From assembly GCF_000247695.1 (NCBI RefSeq), contig NW_004624801.1:2507209-2571208 (forward strand): DNA of 64,000 bases. Reading direction: 5' to 3'. Numbering within the stretch: position 1 is the first letter of the stretch; each line of letters begins with the position of its first letter. This document shows, piece by piece, positions 22,847 through 34,959 of this stretch. Under the pieces are notes generated by a model. The model ran no database searches and was not told the DNA's origin. It saw nothing but the letters and a program-made list of their open reading frames with translations. Made by a program: the position numbers and the translations under genes. This DNA comes from Heterocephalus glaber. Lineage: Eukaryota > Chordata > Mammalia > Rodentia > Bathyergidae.

Positions 22847-23867
22847 TTCTGCCTCTGTAGCTCACACAGATACTACACAAGTGCTTGCTCACCTCCACAG
22901 ATCTGCACGCCTGTATCATTCTGCATGTCTGGGAACAGAATCTCCCTGCCACAACGACAGCCAGACTCCAGGAACTCAGGCAGGGTACCCCAGCCTCTCC
23001 CTACCCCTCACCTCTCCCTTTCCATGCATTTTCCAAATGAGGCTGGGACCTAGCTCTGCTGCTTTTCCGTGCCAGTTAACCAGCAAGGGGGAAGGGGGCA
23101 GGAGCCAAAATACCCACTGGCCCTAGAGCAGGAAAAGTAGCCAAATTAAAAAATTAAAAACAACAAGAAAACAACTGAGAGACAAGGAGGTATATAATGT
23201 GCACATGTACACATAGAGTATGAGTGAGCATATTCCCGAGGCCCCTGGCTAGAACCCAAACAGGAAACCCAGAATCATTACCAAATGCACTTCCAGCTTG
23301 CCCTTCCCTGGCCCTGGGGGTGGGTCAAAGATGCTCAGCCTCAGCTCCCTGGCCTGGAAGCCTCAGGAGGGTGAGGCTTCGGTGGATTGATTGGCGTTTC
23401 CTTCCCCCTCTCTTCCCTCCTGACCTCTGGACAGGGCTTCTCCGTGAAGTAGATGGGTGATGGGATGGGGCGGAAGCCTCTTGCTGCTGACACTTCCCCA
23501 GAGCAGCAGGGCTGGAGCTTTTCCATGCAGGCCCCCCATGGCGTTGGAGCGGAAGGTAGCCGGCAGCTGGCCCCCCTCACCCCACTGTACAGAGAGCTGT
23601 ACGATGGCCCCAGGCTTTGGGATCAAGACCTCCTGCTCTTAGGAAAACAGATCAGAAATTTTGGCATCAAATAAAATATGTGCAGAGGAAATAAGTAACC
23701 CTCAAGTGAAACATAGTCCAGAAGATCAAATTAAAACGTCCAAGCAGTGACCATAGGTTCAAGTTCATTCCCTATGGGCAATTCCTCTTGCTCTGGATTT
23801 GACCAAGGATTGCACCCTTGCTTTGTGCAAGCTGCCTCCACCATCCAGCATGGGCTGGTGCACTCTC
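22846..23867. other. Unique sequence, nothing firm
   Basis: A weak reverse-ID resemblance at about 23798-23855 (ggatttgaccaaggattgca ... tgcctccacc) was judged too poor to call. No gene. Confidence 0.4.
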
Positions 23868-24063
23868 TCAGTAAAGAGAGAACGAAGGGCCAGATAGTGA
23901 ATATTTTAGGCACCATGGGCCATGCAGTCTCTGCTGGGGCGATTCAGCTCTGCCATTGCCAAGAAATGCAGGCATAAACAATGCATACATGAACGAGCAG
24001 TAAGGCTTCCTAAAAACAAACAGCTGGCCAGATGTGGCTCACGAGCAGGAGTGTTCCAATCCC
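23868..24063 (+). mobile_element. hAT-type non-autonomous DNA transposon fragment
   Basis: Agggccagatagtgaatatt, ttaggcaccatgggccatgc, agtctctgctggggcgattc, agctctgccattgccaagaa, then ctggccagatgtggctcacg and a tccaatccctg end. This is the well-known mammalian element whose consensus reads gggccagatagtaaatattttaggc...ggatttggcccgcgg. I am confident of the element but not of its RepeatMasker name. Confidence 0.85.
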
Positions 24064-24104
24064 TGCAGTGGATCAGGAGGGCAACAGAACGATAGAATGG
24101 TTGC

Positions 24105-24310
24105 AGAATTCCAGCTTTGAAGTCAGGCAAACCTAGCTCAAACTGCTAACCCAGACCTCCTAGTGGTATCATCTCGGGCAAGTCACTTAAGCTAGATTTC
24201 TTCCTCTGTAAAACAGGACAAAAAATACTTGCCTCGCCAGCTCATGGGGACAACTGAATGATCTCATGACTGCAAAGTGCTTGACACTCAATAAATGCTG
24301 ATCATTAATC
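24105..24310 (+). repeat. MIR SINE, sense, near full length
   Basis: Tttgaagtcaggcaaaccta, tctcgggcaagtcacttaag, ttcttcctctgtaaaacagg, gatctcatgactgcaaagtg, cttgacactcaataaatgct. The order and spacing match MIR well. Confidence 0.85.
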
Positions 24311-24477
24311 AGTCTCCTTATGAGGGGAATCAAGGGGAGGTAACTCTGAGCCTTTTGCTGTCACTGGAAAAGCCATTGTCACTGGGGAAGCCTCTGCATA
24401 CCTGTGTGATATGGACCTCAGCGTCTTCCTGTGCAAAAACTCACTTTCTAGAATTTAATATTCCACAGATTCACTTT

Positions 24478-24652
24478 ATAGCATTAAGCCATTGCACATT
24501 GGAATCATCGGAAAAGCTTTTAAGTCTCATTTCCCCTGCTGCAGCCCAGGCTAATTAAACAGGAGCCCTGGGTGTGAGACTCCCCCGGGAACCAATGCAC
24601 TTTAAAGGTTCCCAGGTGATTCCAGTGTGAAGCCCATGTTGAGACCCAGTGA
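24478..24652 (+). mobile_element. MER5-type (hAT-Charlie) DNA element, near full length
   Basis: Gcacattggaatcatcggaa, then a degraded centre, then aaaggttcccaggtgattcc, agtgtgaagcccatgttgag, acccagtg. The inverted-repeat-like ends (acattggaatcatc against gattccagtgtgaa) fit MER5B-like elements. Confidence 0.75.
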
Positions 24653-24687
24653 GCTACACAGACAAAAGGAGCAGAGAAGAGCCCTCT

Positions 24688-24835
24688 CTCAAAGCGTGGT
24701 CCATGGTCTGGCAGCATCAGCACTACTGGGCAGCCCCAGCCCCAGACCTGCTGAATCAGACTCGGCTTTTGGACAGAACCCCCTGTGGTGATGTGAACGT
24801 TCCAGTTTGAGCAATTGGGTCTATTCCACACTGGC
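24688..24835 (+). mobile_element. MER5A-type (hAT-Charlie) DNA element
   Basis: Tctcaaagcgtggtccatgg, tctggcagcatcagcactac, tgggcagccccagccccaga, cctgctgaatcagactcggc, then a degraded 3' half with agtttgagcaattg. The 5' half is close to MER5A. Confidence 0.8.
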
Positions 24836-24837
24836 CC

Positions 24838-24910
24838 AAACCTGGCTCATTATCAGAATCACAGAGCTTAAAAATTCCTAGACTTTATCCCCAACTCACT
24901 GAAAAAGCCA
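24838..24910 (+). mobile_element. MER5-type fragment
   Basis: Acctggctcattatcagaat, cacagagcttaaaaattcct, agactttatccccaactcac correspond to the 5' half of a MER5B-like element. It is short and diverged. Confidence 0.5.
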
Positions 24911-24929
24911 CCATAGGTGGACTAAGGAT

Positions 24930-25180
24930 TGCTACTTTTCCCCATTTTACTTGGAAAATGTCAAGGCTTACAGAAATGCTGTACCTACACCACATATCCA
25001 TCACCTAGACTCTGTGATTTTTAAGATTTTGCTAGGTTTGCTTTACTACATATCCCTCCTTTCCCCATCTAATTTTCCATCCATCGAGCCAAAGCATCTT
25101 TCTCAATCTATGTCAGACTAAACTGCAGGCATCAGGGCACTGCATCCCTAAACACTTTGGTATGCACATTAAATTTTAAA
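24930..25180 (+). repeat. Old LINE-1 (L1M-type) fragment
   Basis: Aaggcttacagaaatgctgt, ccacatatccatcacctaga, ttttaagattttgctaggtt, tgctttactacatatccctc, gactaaactgcaggcatcag, gcatccctaaacactttggt match an old L1 3'-end segment (acccttcacccaga...ttttgccacatttgctt...gcagacatcatg...cctaaatacttc). Confidence 0.6.
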
Positions 25181-27402
25181 ACGGTAGCCAATTGATTCCC
25201 AGGCAGTGAACTCAGCATCTGCTCGTGGGCATTCAGAAGTTATTGTTCTAGGGATAATCTCTTTCTCAAATAAACAGTAGTTAGAACTTTGTTTTTTTAA
25301 AAAATAATTCCTGCCTTGTGGATTTTTAAAAATTGGGATGCTAAAACCTTTCAGTGCTATGACTTTCAGTAGTATGATTTCTGGTGTTCAACCTAATTCC
25401 ACGTTGGTCCATTAATCCCCTCTCCTTTTTCCTTGGTAAGACATTAGAAAACAGTCACTCATCACTCTCTCTAGTGTATCTCAGAGTATTTATTTAACAA
25501 TGTCATTAACTGTGCTCAGCCATGTCTCCAAAACCTTCCCTGGTGTTTTCCCTTCAAAAAATATCTCCAGGCAAAACATTCTACAGTCTTCCAGCATCCC
25601 ATCCGTGAAAACTGATGGCCAGGCTTCCACTGCAATTTCCAATTCTGCAGCCAACAACCTTTGGAGGGGCCTGCGGAGCAAGACGCTACATTACCATGGC
25701 TTCTGGGGTTTGGCATGTCCTCCATCAAAGAGTAGCAGTGTCACCTCCACTTCTGGTTTCCCCTTTGTCTTAGGTTTTCCTTGCACAGGTGACCTGTCTA
25801 GTCTGAAACTCTAAGCTCTGTTACTCAGGGCCTGTGTAAACTCAAGACTACTAAGAGCTCTTTTTTGCTTTCTGGCTGGTTCAACCTAGATGGGAGTCTG
25901 GTCTGAGGACACAAGGCAGGACCAGTCATTCTGAGCAGGTTCTTTGGGGCAAGAGGCTTATCATTCCACTCTTGTACCTGGCTCTTTAGGAATCTTCCAG
26001 AATCCCTAAGATGGGGTGGCAGTAGAATACACCCAGGCTGTATCCTTCTGTTCATCCCCAAGGTACCTGGATAGTCACAGAAGCCCTGGGGATAAGCTAA
26101 TAGAAGTTATTACCCATCCATTTCCAAATGCTCCTTCTAGTCTACCAAAGAGCAGTGTCACAGACTAAAAGCACAGGAGCTCAAAAGCTCCATCTCGGAG
26201 GTGGACCTAACTGCCTCCCTTTGGCATCTCCACCCACAGACAGGGGAAGGCACTTGGGTTCTCCCACTCGCACCCTGGCCCCCTTCTTTTCCAGACCACC
26301 CAGTCTCTGTTTGCACTGTACCCCAGCCTTGAAACCTGACACTGTCCTCCCTAGGAACCTCCCATGTTTAAACAAATAAATACCCTAAAGGAACTGCTCC
26401 CTGGTGGTATTCAAATAAATGTCCCAGGAAGGAGTCTGGGGCTTTCTAAGCTGCTTGTCTGCCACAAAGCATCCTTGGGCCAGTGATCTGTGCAAGTGTT
26501 GGGCCAGTAGTGAGACTCACTAGAACACAGAGGGACAGCATGGGCCAACAGAAGAGGCTGTGGCCATGGGGACCCAGAGAAGAGGAGGCAGGGGTGGCAT
26601 CCAATTAAAGAACTTCAAGGCATGCACAGAGGTTCCTGTAACTCCCCAGTTACTCAGCCGTAAGACTTTAAATCCCTCTGACCCCGGAGAGGGAGAGCTA
26701 AGAGCCATTGGGGAGGGTGGAGAGACAGAGATCAGTTCTTTGGTGAGTCAGAAACACATAAATGGAGCACAGAGATTTGTGTGCAGAGAGGAGGGGAGGG
26801 ACGAGAGAATTAGGAGGGATCCGCAAGTCAAAAAAATCTCCTTGCCTCTGACTCAGTGGAGAAAACCACTGAAATTATCTGGTTTCACAGAACATGGATA
26901 GCTAGGAATAAAGTCTCTGCTTTGTCACGGGGGAGCGGGTACCAGTCTACAGTGTCACTAACAGAAACGATTTTAAAGCACAACTGAGAAATAAAGGGAA
27001 AGACAGTGGTTGCAAAAGAACTTTGAAGGTAGTGTAGACATCTCCGTTGGAGTCAGGGAGGTGGGAGGTATCCTCAGAGGTGGGCTAAGGAAAGAATGGA
27101 TGAGATTGTGCTAGAAAGCTGCACCCCCGCCCATGCCTGAGGAAAAGAGGGAAAAGGAGATCACGTTTAAAAAATAAACACAAACCCCAAAATAAACACT
27201 GTTAATGGAAGTGACTAATCAAGGGTGTGCTGAACTTGGTGGTTCTTGATAAGATACAGAGAGAAATGCGCTTGGAAAAAATAACAGATTTTCCCCCTTT
27301 GGTAAATAAAGTGATGGGGAGGGCCTGGGGGGATCAGGGTTAGGTCGGGGGTCAATGCAGCAGCAACAATTTTCAGCAAGCTTTCAGAGCCCCAGAACAA
27401 TG
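25181..27402. other. Unique sequence, nothing recognised
   Basis: Single-copy-looking. Overlapping frames of 60-113 codons lack any family resemblance. The final 450 bases are AT-richer, with aaaaaataaacac-type patches. Confidence 0.4.
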
Positions 27403-27600
27403 ATAGTTGGACCTGGATCTTATTAGTCCTGGGGGCTCATCCTGTGCATTGCAGGTTTTTAGCAGCATTCCTGGCTGCTACCTACTAGATGTCCATAATG
27501 GGCCCTCCTTTAACTGTAGACAACCAAAAATGTCTCCAAAATTTGCAAATGGCACCTAGGTTAGGGGAAAAGGTACAACACTACCTGTGGTTGAGAATAT
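27403..27600 (-). mobile_element. MER20 (hAT-Charlie) DNA transposon, antisense
   Basis: Ctcatcctgtgcattgcagg, tttttagcagcattcctggc, tgctacctactagatgtcca, gtagacaaccaaaaatgtct, ccaaaatttgcaaatggcac, ctgtggttgagaatat. Near full length in reverse orientation; the second MER20 of the window. Confidence 0.85.
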
Positions 27601-27924
27601 TTGTTTTGTATTTTTCTTTTTTTGTGATGATTAACTTTGGTTTCAATTTGGCTGAATTGAGGGACGCCTAAAAAACTGGCAGCGCCTACCTCTGGGTGGG
27701 TCTGGAACGGTGTTTCCAGGGAAGACGGGTGTGTGGATCAGCAAACTGAGAGAGGGTGACCTGGCCTGAATGTAGGCAGTATCTGGGGGCCCAGAAGAAA
27801 CAAAAATTCAAAAGAAGGGGACGCTCACGTGCAAGTCCAACAGACCTCCTTTCAGCACCTGCTGTGTCCCAGACCCTGGAGTAGGCACAGGGTGCCAGAG
27901 AAAAGGTGGCCTCCAAACTGGGGT

Positions 27925-28020
27925 GGAAAGGGGGCTACTTCACTTTACAAATGAAGTAACAAGTTTATATCTCAAAGGCAGTGGTGGTGAAGTCAGACTC
28001 AAACCCAGACCTCCTTAATC
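27925..28020 (-). repeat. MIR SINE fragment, antisense
   Basis: Actttacaaatgaagtaaca followed by agtggtggtgaagtcagact and caaacccagacctc, matching the MIR reverse 3' half. Confidence 0.55.
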
Positions 28021-28239
28021 CTACAATTCTACTCCTAACAGCTCTACTATTTGGAATTCTTTGGGATCCATTCTGAAAAAGAAATATGTAGGCATTGCAT
28101 CCCCGGATGTTGGTGTGATTGCTTCTACCCAGGGATGTCTGAAGGAGAGTTTGTCAGGAAGAGGACAATAGCAATAGCTAACAGAAGAGGTAGAAATGTA
28201 CATTGGGGCCCTGGATACACAGAGCTATTTATATGAACA

Positions 28240-28370
28240 CAATTGCCCCCATAACCAATGAGGTCAATACCATTCTACCCATCAGGTTGGATGGGGGACA
28301 CTGAGATGCAGAGGTTTGAAGTCACACAACCAGTAAGAGATGGAGCTGGAACTCAGAGGCCATCCCCTCC
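28240..28370 (-). repeat. MIR SINE fragment, antisense
   Basis: Aaccaatgaggtcaatacca, gggggacactgagatgcaga, ggtttgaagtcacacaacca, gtaagagatggagctggaac, tcagaggcc, in MIR reverse order. Confidence 0.65.
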
Positions 28371-31300
28371 TCTCCTCTGGCAAGGCCACCAGAAGGGTCT
28401 CATCCCCAGGTCAGAAAGCTTTCTATAGACTCTCTAGAGGGATATGGAACCCACTGGGCAGTTGAAAGGAGTGCAGAGGATGTTACCTTAGAGCATCACC
28501 TGGCCACTCCTAGCTAGGCACTGCCAACACCTCAGCAAGGGTCACTCACTGGCACCCAGACCAATGGGACCAGTATCTTATCTGTTTGGGAGGGCATACA
28601 AATGGATCCTGTTCACAGTGAGCAGGTACACTGCTCTCTGCTGTTTCTAAAGCTCTCAAAAACTGTTACCATCAGCCTCAAAGCTGCCAGAATGCCAGTG
28701 ATTATAGTCCCAAGGAAGAGCAGTATTGGTAAGGCTACCTAGGAGGCCATTGGGGTTCATCAGAGAGCCAACTGTCCTACTGGGCTCCAAGGAGAGCCAC
28801 ACAGGTCAGTGGGAGCTCTTCTCAGACACCAAGTTTCTCCGCAAAACAAAGGCCAAAGGGAGGGTGAGAGATCCTGGAAGTGTTTTAAAGACAGTGTGCA
28901 GAAATCCTTGGGCCATCCATACTGCTCTTGATCTGCAGAGTCTGCCGTGACCTAACCTGTTTCAACAAAGCCCTCTTCCCTTGGGAACAGAAGGTGAAGG
29001 TGAGCCCAATCCTGTAAGCAAAGCATCACCACCTCTGCATGCTGTCTTCAGGGAAGAGCATCCCTGTGTGGCTCAGGGACTGCCTGAGATCCAGGCTGCC
29101 CACACTTCCCGAGGAGGATCACATCATGTGCCATTGTGTACATAGCCAGGGCCCTGGCCTGTGGGTGCAGAGTCCCAGTCAGCAGCACATGCCAAAATGG
29201 GGTGCTCTATGTATGGACTCATGCAATTCCACGTCTCACGTGCCTACCTTATATGGCACAGGTGCAAGATTCATTTCAGTTGCTCCTACCTGGCACCCAC
29301 TGTGATCTGTGCAGATAGGAACTGCTACACAGGAGGAGACGAGCTACTGGGGGAAGACACAGGGAAAGTGAGGCGAGGTTACTGGACTGTGCTCCTTCCA
29401 GCTCAGAGTCCTTTCCTTTCTCTTTACCTGCCCTCAGCCCCCATTCAGAAAGCTCGGCAAAAATCGCTTCCCCGGCTGGTCTGGTGTTTCCTTCCCAACA
29501 ATCTACTTTCCACTACCAAAAAAAAAAAAAATGTTCTAAATAGAGCGGAACTGAGCACGGGGCTACAGCCCGGATGAAGTCTTCCCTCCCTGGAGAGCCT
29601 GGCATCCCACATGGAGGCTGGTCCACCCCCAGCGCCTCTTACTCAAAGCATTCTTGACCCGGGAGCACCCAGGCCTGACGGCAGGCACAAAGCTGCCCCA
29701 AAGGGATTTTGCTTCTGCAGCATTTTGCCCGGGCAAGCTCCCTCCTCCCCCACAAGGCATCCCAGATGCCTCCTCTGGGCCCCTCTGCTTGAATCTGTCT
29801 TGGAGGCAACTAGGGGATCCTCATCCCAGCAGGGATTCCAAGCCCTGCTCAGTCCCACCAAACTGCTAACTCACCCAGTGACGGTGGGTGGCTCAGTTAA
29901 CCGACCTGAACTTCAGTGTGCCCAGGATCTGGCTTTGAGAGCAAGCACCACAATCTCTCTCTTGCCATGGTAAGCTGTTGAGTAGTAACTTTTATGATCT
30001 CAGAGCCTTCTGTTGCTCTCAGTGAGGCCTTGGTATCACACTGGGGGTAGATCTTTAGAGAGCCCCCTTATTTCTGGCAGAGTCTACACAAAGCTCAGAC
30101 TCACCAGGCACTCAGCCTGTGATGCCTTATGGGATCCAGGCACATCTTACGCACAGCTCTGTGCGTTATGTCATCAAATGCACATCAAGCATCATTCCAA
30201 GGGCAGTCAGGGTCTGTTGCTGAGGTCCACACACCCTCCAGAGTAAGAATCATCCGCCCTCAGAAAACTGGGCTCCCAGAGGGGAGTGCTAGCTTCTCAT
30301 GTGTCACCATGTCACCACCTCACAGCCCAAGGCCAAACCGAGATCAGGTGACGTGGTGACAGCTCTGGAACATCTCTAGGAGGAAGGTCCAGCAGTGATA
30401 GTCTGGAAAGGCAGAGGAGCTCGTCCAAGGATGTCACAAGGGGTAGCTGACCCCAACCCCCAGCCAGCCACCTTCTGCTGCCTCCACTGAGTAAAACCTT
30501 CAGGAATCTGAAGCCAAACTGATTGCATGACTCCCGTGACTCTGGAGTGAGTCAGGGCCACCCTGCTCTTCTCTGCCTATCTGAATTCAGCACCTTAACT
30601 ATGTCAGTTCATCCAAACAGCCAAAGACCAGGAGTCTAGAAAGCGAAACTGACATTCAATGGAAACTGAGAATTCCTTACTAATGCTTATCCCCACAGTG
30701 TGGGTGTTCCTCCCTCCTCCCCATCGCAGCACAGGAAGGGAGGAGGAACCAGGGAAGGGTGAGGGCATCCGAGGGACAGTTTAAAATACGCAAATAGGGG
30801 CCCTGGACCACAATGTACTTGTAAACAAGGACCACACCTGTCCCAAGGTGGCTTTTGCCTCTGATCCTCCAGTCACGTCTTTCTGAGCTAGAAAACAGGC
30901 AGCTTCCCTCCATTGTCTTTCTTTCAAGTCTGGTTCAGAGCAAGAAAAAAATTAAAATGCTGAAACAAGGTCTTTGAGTCCCCTCTGGATGAACTGTTTT
31001 TCAATAAGCTACCTGCTGGGGTCAGGAAACGTGAGATCGGTGGGTTTCGGCTCACACAGAATCTCACGCGGCGGAGTCACCCTGAAGAGCCCTGGCGGAG
31101 ACGGTCACCCACACACGACCCTTTGTATCTGCTCCAGCTTTGATTGGAAACCGTTTCTCTCTTAGGCTTCATCTCCTTCCCGCCTTGCTTCTCACTCAGC
31201 CAGGGCCAAAGGGGCAGGCTCGGTGACGCCCACTTATACAGTCAGAGGATGCAGGGTGGTGGATGGAGGCGAGGGAAGAGCTGCTCCCTCAGCACCAATA

Positions 31301-32264
31301 GAAAAAGTATTTTCTTTATAATTAGGTGGGTGATGCTTAAAAGGGAGAGGAATGATCAAAATCAAAATAAATAACTAACGGAAAGAAGCGGCCCCTCCCT
31401 GGGAATGGTAACTGCTCAGGATGAAAGTTTATCCAAACACATGAGAAAAATGGTTGGTGTTGGAGGAGAGCTCCTTTACTGGGAAGGAAATTTGTTTATG
31501 ACATTTTATTTGCTCCTTATTTTTTAATGCTCTTCTGGCCCCATGTCTCATAAACAGACCAGCTTTTCCATCCTCTCGTGGTGCCAGGAGAGCCAAAGAC
31601 AGAACAGGCTGAACTGGTGCCCGAACCCAGGACCACAGAGGTCTGTTAGGAGGACCCAAGCCCAGGCTGAGGGGTCTGTAAGGGGGACGTGTTGCTTTGC
31701 AGTGTGCAGAGAAGGAGGTGATGGTGAAATGTGGGTGTGGAACAGGGAGAAGTATGTCTGGCCTGTCGGCCCCCGAGGGCTTGGAAGTCAGCTCTCTCTG
31801 CGCCCAGACACCGGAAAGGGCTTCAGGATCCCGACATATATGTCCGAGAGTACTGATTTATTCTCAGGGTCTCCTTAGGTGCTAGATGAAACTGACAGAT
31901 TCTGGAGAGAAAAAGCTTGATGATGTCAGGTCAGGTGAGACCATGGTGGGGCTGAGAATGCCCAGGAGGGAGAGTCAGAGTGCTGAGACCTTTGTCCCCA
32001 GCTCAGCTCTAGCCTCAACATTGCGGAGGGTGGGGGTGCACCACAGCTAGAGTCCAGAGACTGCTGGGCATGGTGACACAGAGCGGCCTAGCAGAGCGGC
32101 CCATCTGGATTTCTCCTGCCATCCAGGCACGGAGAACATCAGAGCCCTCTGAGGCTGCATGTCTCAGTCCACTCTGAGCACCTTTAATCCCAAAGTCCCA
32201 AATCCAGAGCTTTCTGAGGGCTGACATGACACTACAAGTGGCAAACTCCACACCTGACCTCGTC
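28371..32264. other. Unique sequence with a small CpG cluster
   Basis: The longest block without a recognised repeat. Nine CpG dinucleotides fall within about 31030-31118, unlike the CpG-poor surroundings. A 14-A run at about 29519-29532 has no SINE body beside it. AT-rich patches at about 31305-31380 and 31490-31530 have homeobox-like cores. Open frames reach 138 codons but resemble no family. Confidence 0.4.
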
Positions 32265-32500
32265 CCATGTCACAGTCAAAACACAGGTGCATTAAAAATA
32301 TTGTATAAATTCCCTTGGGGATATGCACATACGGTATACAGGAAACATGAGTGAATTTCACGTTTAGACTGGGGTCACATCTCACAGATATCTCATTTTT
32401 ATATGGGAATATTCCAAAATCTGAAGGAAAGAAAACAAACCCTCAAGTCTTAAAGACTTCTGGTCTCAAGGTTTTGGACAAGAGACACTCAACCTGGATA
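32265..32500 (-). mobile_element. Tigger-type (Tc1/mariner) DNA transposon terminal part
   Basis: Ttaaaaatattgtataaatt, ggaaacatgagtgaatttca, cgtttagactggggtcacat, cacagatatctcattttt, gaatattccaaaatctgaag, acttctggtctcaaggtttt, gacaagagacactcaacctg. This is a close match to the end of a Tigger-like element whose terminus reads CAGGTTGAGTATCCC in the other direction. I do not assert the subfamily number. Confidence 0.85.
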
Positions 32501-32514
32501 CAGCTAAGAGGTCA

Positions 32515-32690
32515 CCTTGACCAACTGCTGTGTTCCTGGCACTGTTTTAAGGGCCACCCTCACAATAAGATGCAAACCTTGCAGTGACCACAGGAAGCAG
32601 GTTAAAGAAAAGGAAACTGAGGCATGGAGGAGCTGAGTTACTCACTTGAGGTTGCACTGCCAGAGGCCATGGGAGTGGATCAGGCCGAGG
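32515..32690 (-). repeat. MIR SINE, antisense
   Basis: Tcctggcactgttttaaggg, ccctcacaataagatgcaaa, aagaaaaggaaactgaggca, tggaggagctgagttactca, cttgaggttgcactgccaga follow MIR in reverse. It begins directly after the Tigger end. Confidence 0.75.
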
Positions 32691-33944
32691 AGTCCAGCGC
32701 AGGAGCTTCGCTTTGCCCCCACCACTCTATCCTTCCTACTTTTAAGAGTCACTACACTTATGCAGGAGACCTGATGTTTCTGACGTTGCCAGTAGAACAC
32801 TATAAACCTACTCAGCATGTGACCTGTGACAGCAGAGCGTTCTGGAGCCAGCACTCATGAGCTTCCATTGCCACTGTGGTGAACCTAATTACCCGCCTCC
32901 CCGATCCTATCCGCACAAAGAGGGTTTGGTAAATGTGGCAGAACTGCTGTGGTCACCAAGGTTCATGTACCCACCCCTTTCCACAGAGCTGGACAACTCT
33001 CAGCGCTCCTGCATCCAGCTGGGGCCCACTTGAGCAGAAGTGGTAGGTGATCCCTCCAGCCATGGCACCCTCTCCCTGCTCACCTCACAGGAGGAGGAGG
33101 TGGTGGTACCCTGCAACAGGGGGCCAGGTCTCGATTTCTGCACGAAAAAGAAACCTTTGTCTCCACCACTGCTAACTTATATTCAACTGAAGTGTAGAAG
33201 TGAAACACGCAGGGGAAAAAAGAGGTTTGGGGTATTTGTTACAGTTGCTTACTGTGACAAACATGGGGTTGGTCATAACCTAGAGGAAAACTGAGACTGC
33301 ATTTAGGGACAGAAGCCTTACCGGGCGTGCTCCATGGAGTCATCCCATCTGCCTCATCCTAGTTTCCTCATCTAGAACAGATCAGGAAACAACACCTCCT
33401 TACAAAGCCATCAAAAGGTTCAAATGAGAAGTTTCACAAAGAGCTCTAAAAGTGTAAATCCTCGTGAAATCACTGGACTTCATGACCACTTGAACCGCCC
33501 AACTTTTCATGGTTAAATGTTCTATGATTGCTTTCCTGTCTGAAACCATCCCCACAGCGATGGTCCACAAAGGACATCCTGTGTCCTGACTCTTGCTTTC
33601 TGCTCAGATGAGGTAAGGAAAGGGGACTTTCAGTGTTTCTTTTCCCAACATGTGGCAAAGCTTGCTCTTTACAGACAGGAATTAGATAGCAGGGAGGCAG
33701 ACTCCTCTTCCTGGGTGTGTGCTCCCCTGAGCAGCACCCCCTCTCCCTGTGCCTTCACCCCTCAGGTGATGCACCCCTGAATCCAGGCACCATCCTGTAA
33801 CAGTAATCTGCCCAGTGACACCCAACTTCTCTGCCCATGACCTGCTGGGAAAGTTCACATTTGGGTGAAACACAGGTGAAAGAATCCATCCAGATCCTCC
33901 GGTAATTCTAACCACACATTCGTGAGGCAGACGTGACTGATGGT
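32691..33944. other. Mostly unique sequence; weak MIR piece
   Basis: Tcctagtttcctcatctaga ... ggttcaaatgagaagtttca at about 33356-33445 looks like a sense MIR core. The rest, including a gacagcaccccctctccctg-type pyrimidine run, is not recognised. Confidence 0.35.
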
Positions 33945-34060
33945 TTTACATGTGCGGGTCTTGTCTAACCAGACTGTACATGACATCCCGAGAGCAGGGA
34001 CTGCCTCAGATGTGGTTTGCTGTTGTTTTATTCTTTGCTTTTCTGTATTTCTTCCGATTA
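33945..34060 (+). repeat. Possible L2 LINE 3' fragment
   Basis: Ctaaccagactgtacatgac, tcccgagagcagggactgcc resemble the L2 3' segment actagactgtaagctcc...gagggcagggactttgtc. Confidence 0.4.
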
Positions 34061-34374
34061 GACAAGGTGAAGCTCCAGAGGTTTTGATCTGAACTTTTGC
34101 ATGTACAATATATGTCTCTCCCATCTCTCCTACCTTAAACAGGAGACTACCTTGCAGTTAACTGGCAAAACCAGACACATAATATTTTCTGTGGAGAAAC
34201 CAACCAAGGAAGCAACAAACAGATTTCCTCTGGCGTTCAGACATCACTTTATTGATCAATAGCAGACAAACAAAAATAGGCAAATGCTGGGATACATAAG
34301 TAGCAGATTACACATAGGAAAAGCCAAGTCAATAGCTCTCTATTTACCATGTAGAAGCCACCGTACCACGAGTT

Positions 34375-34560
34375 TACCAGCTGTGAACTTGAGATGCTCA
34401 ATGGCCCTGGCTCTGAATCCTAACAATCACGTGCGAGACTTGGTCAAGGCAACTGATTCCCCTGTCTCTGTGTCCCAATGTCCTCTGATGATTTTATGGG
34501 TGACTATGTGAAATCCCTATCAGAGGAATTGCCATGTGATCTGTGTATCATTAGAAATTT
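34375..34560 (+). repeat. MIR SINE fragment, sense
   Basis: Cagctgtgaacttgagatgc, ggccctggctctgaatccta, cgtgcgagacttggtcaagg, caactgattcccctgtctct follow MIR (gctgtgtgacc...cttgggcaag...aacctctctg) loosely. Confidence 0.45.
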
Positions 34561-34959
34561 CAGGAATACATTTCAATGAATAAGGAACAACCCAACCCAA
34601 CGCATCAGTTCCCATTCTTATGGGGTGTGGGTGGGGAGGAAGGGAGAAGAGGGTACCCAAAAGAAGTCCAGTTTGAGCGTAGTAAATGAGATACTAAAGT
34701 ACTATGGTCAAGGAAGGAGGGAAGCAGCATTTTTTGGTATGTATATGACACCCATGCTTTAAAAGAATATGTGAGAGACAGGTCACAACTGGTTGAGAAG
34801 GAAGGAGAAATCCAGGAAGCCTTCCTGGAGAAGGGAGAATCTGTGACAAGTCTGGAAGTGTCCACAGGCTCTCCATAGCATAGGTGCCCACAAACAGGCT
34901 CCTCCGTGAAGTACGGCTGAGGGCAAGGTTCCCTCAAGGCCACGTGGGGAAGGCTTGGT

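Noticed and set aside
23798..23855. Possible antisense ID SINE beside the hAT element.
   Set aside because: Only scattered similarity to the ID B-box and A-box regions, and no tail or target duplication.
29519..29532. A-run of 14 bases that could mark a retrocopy or SINE tail.
   Set aside because: No SINE body or recognisable retrotransposed sequence lies upstream on either strand.
30580..30600. NRSF/REST half-site (ttcagcacc).
   Set aside because: The second half-site is missing at canonical and usual alternative spacings.
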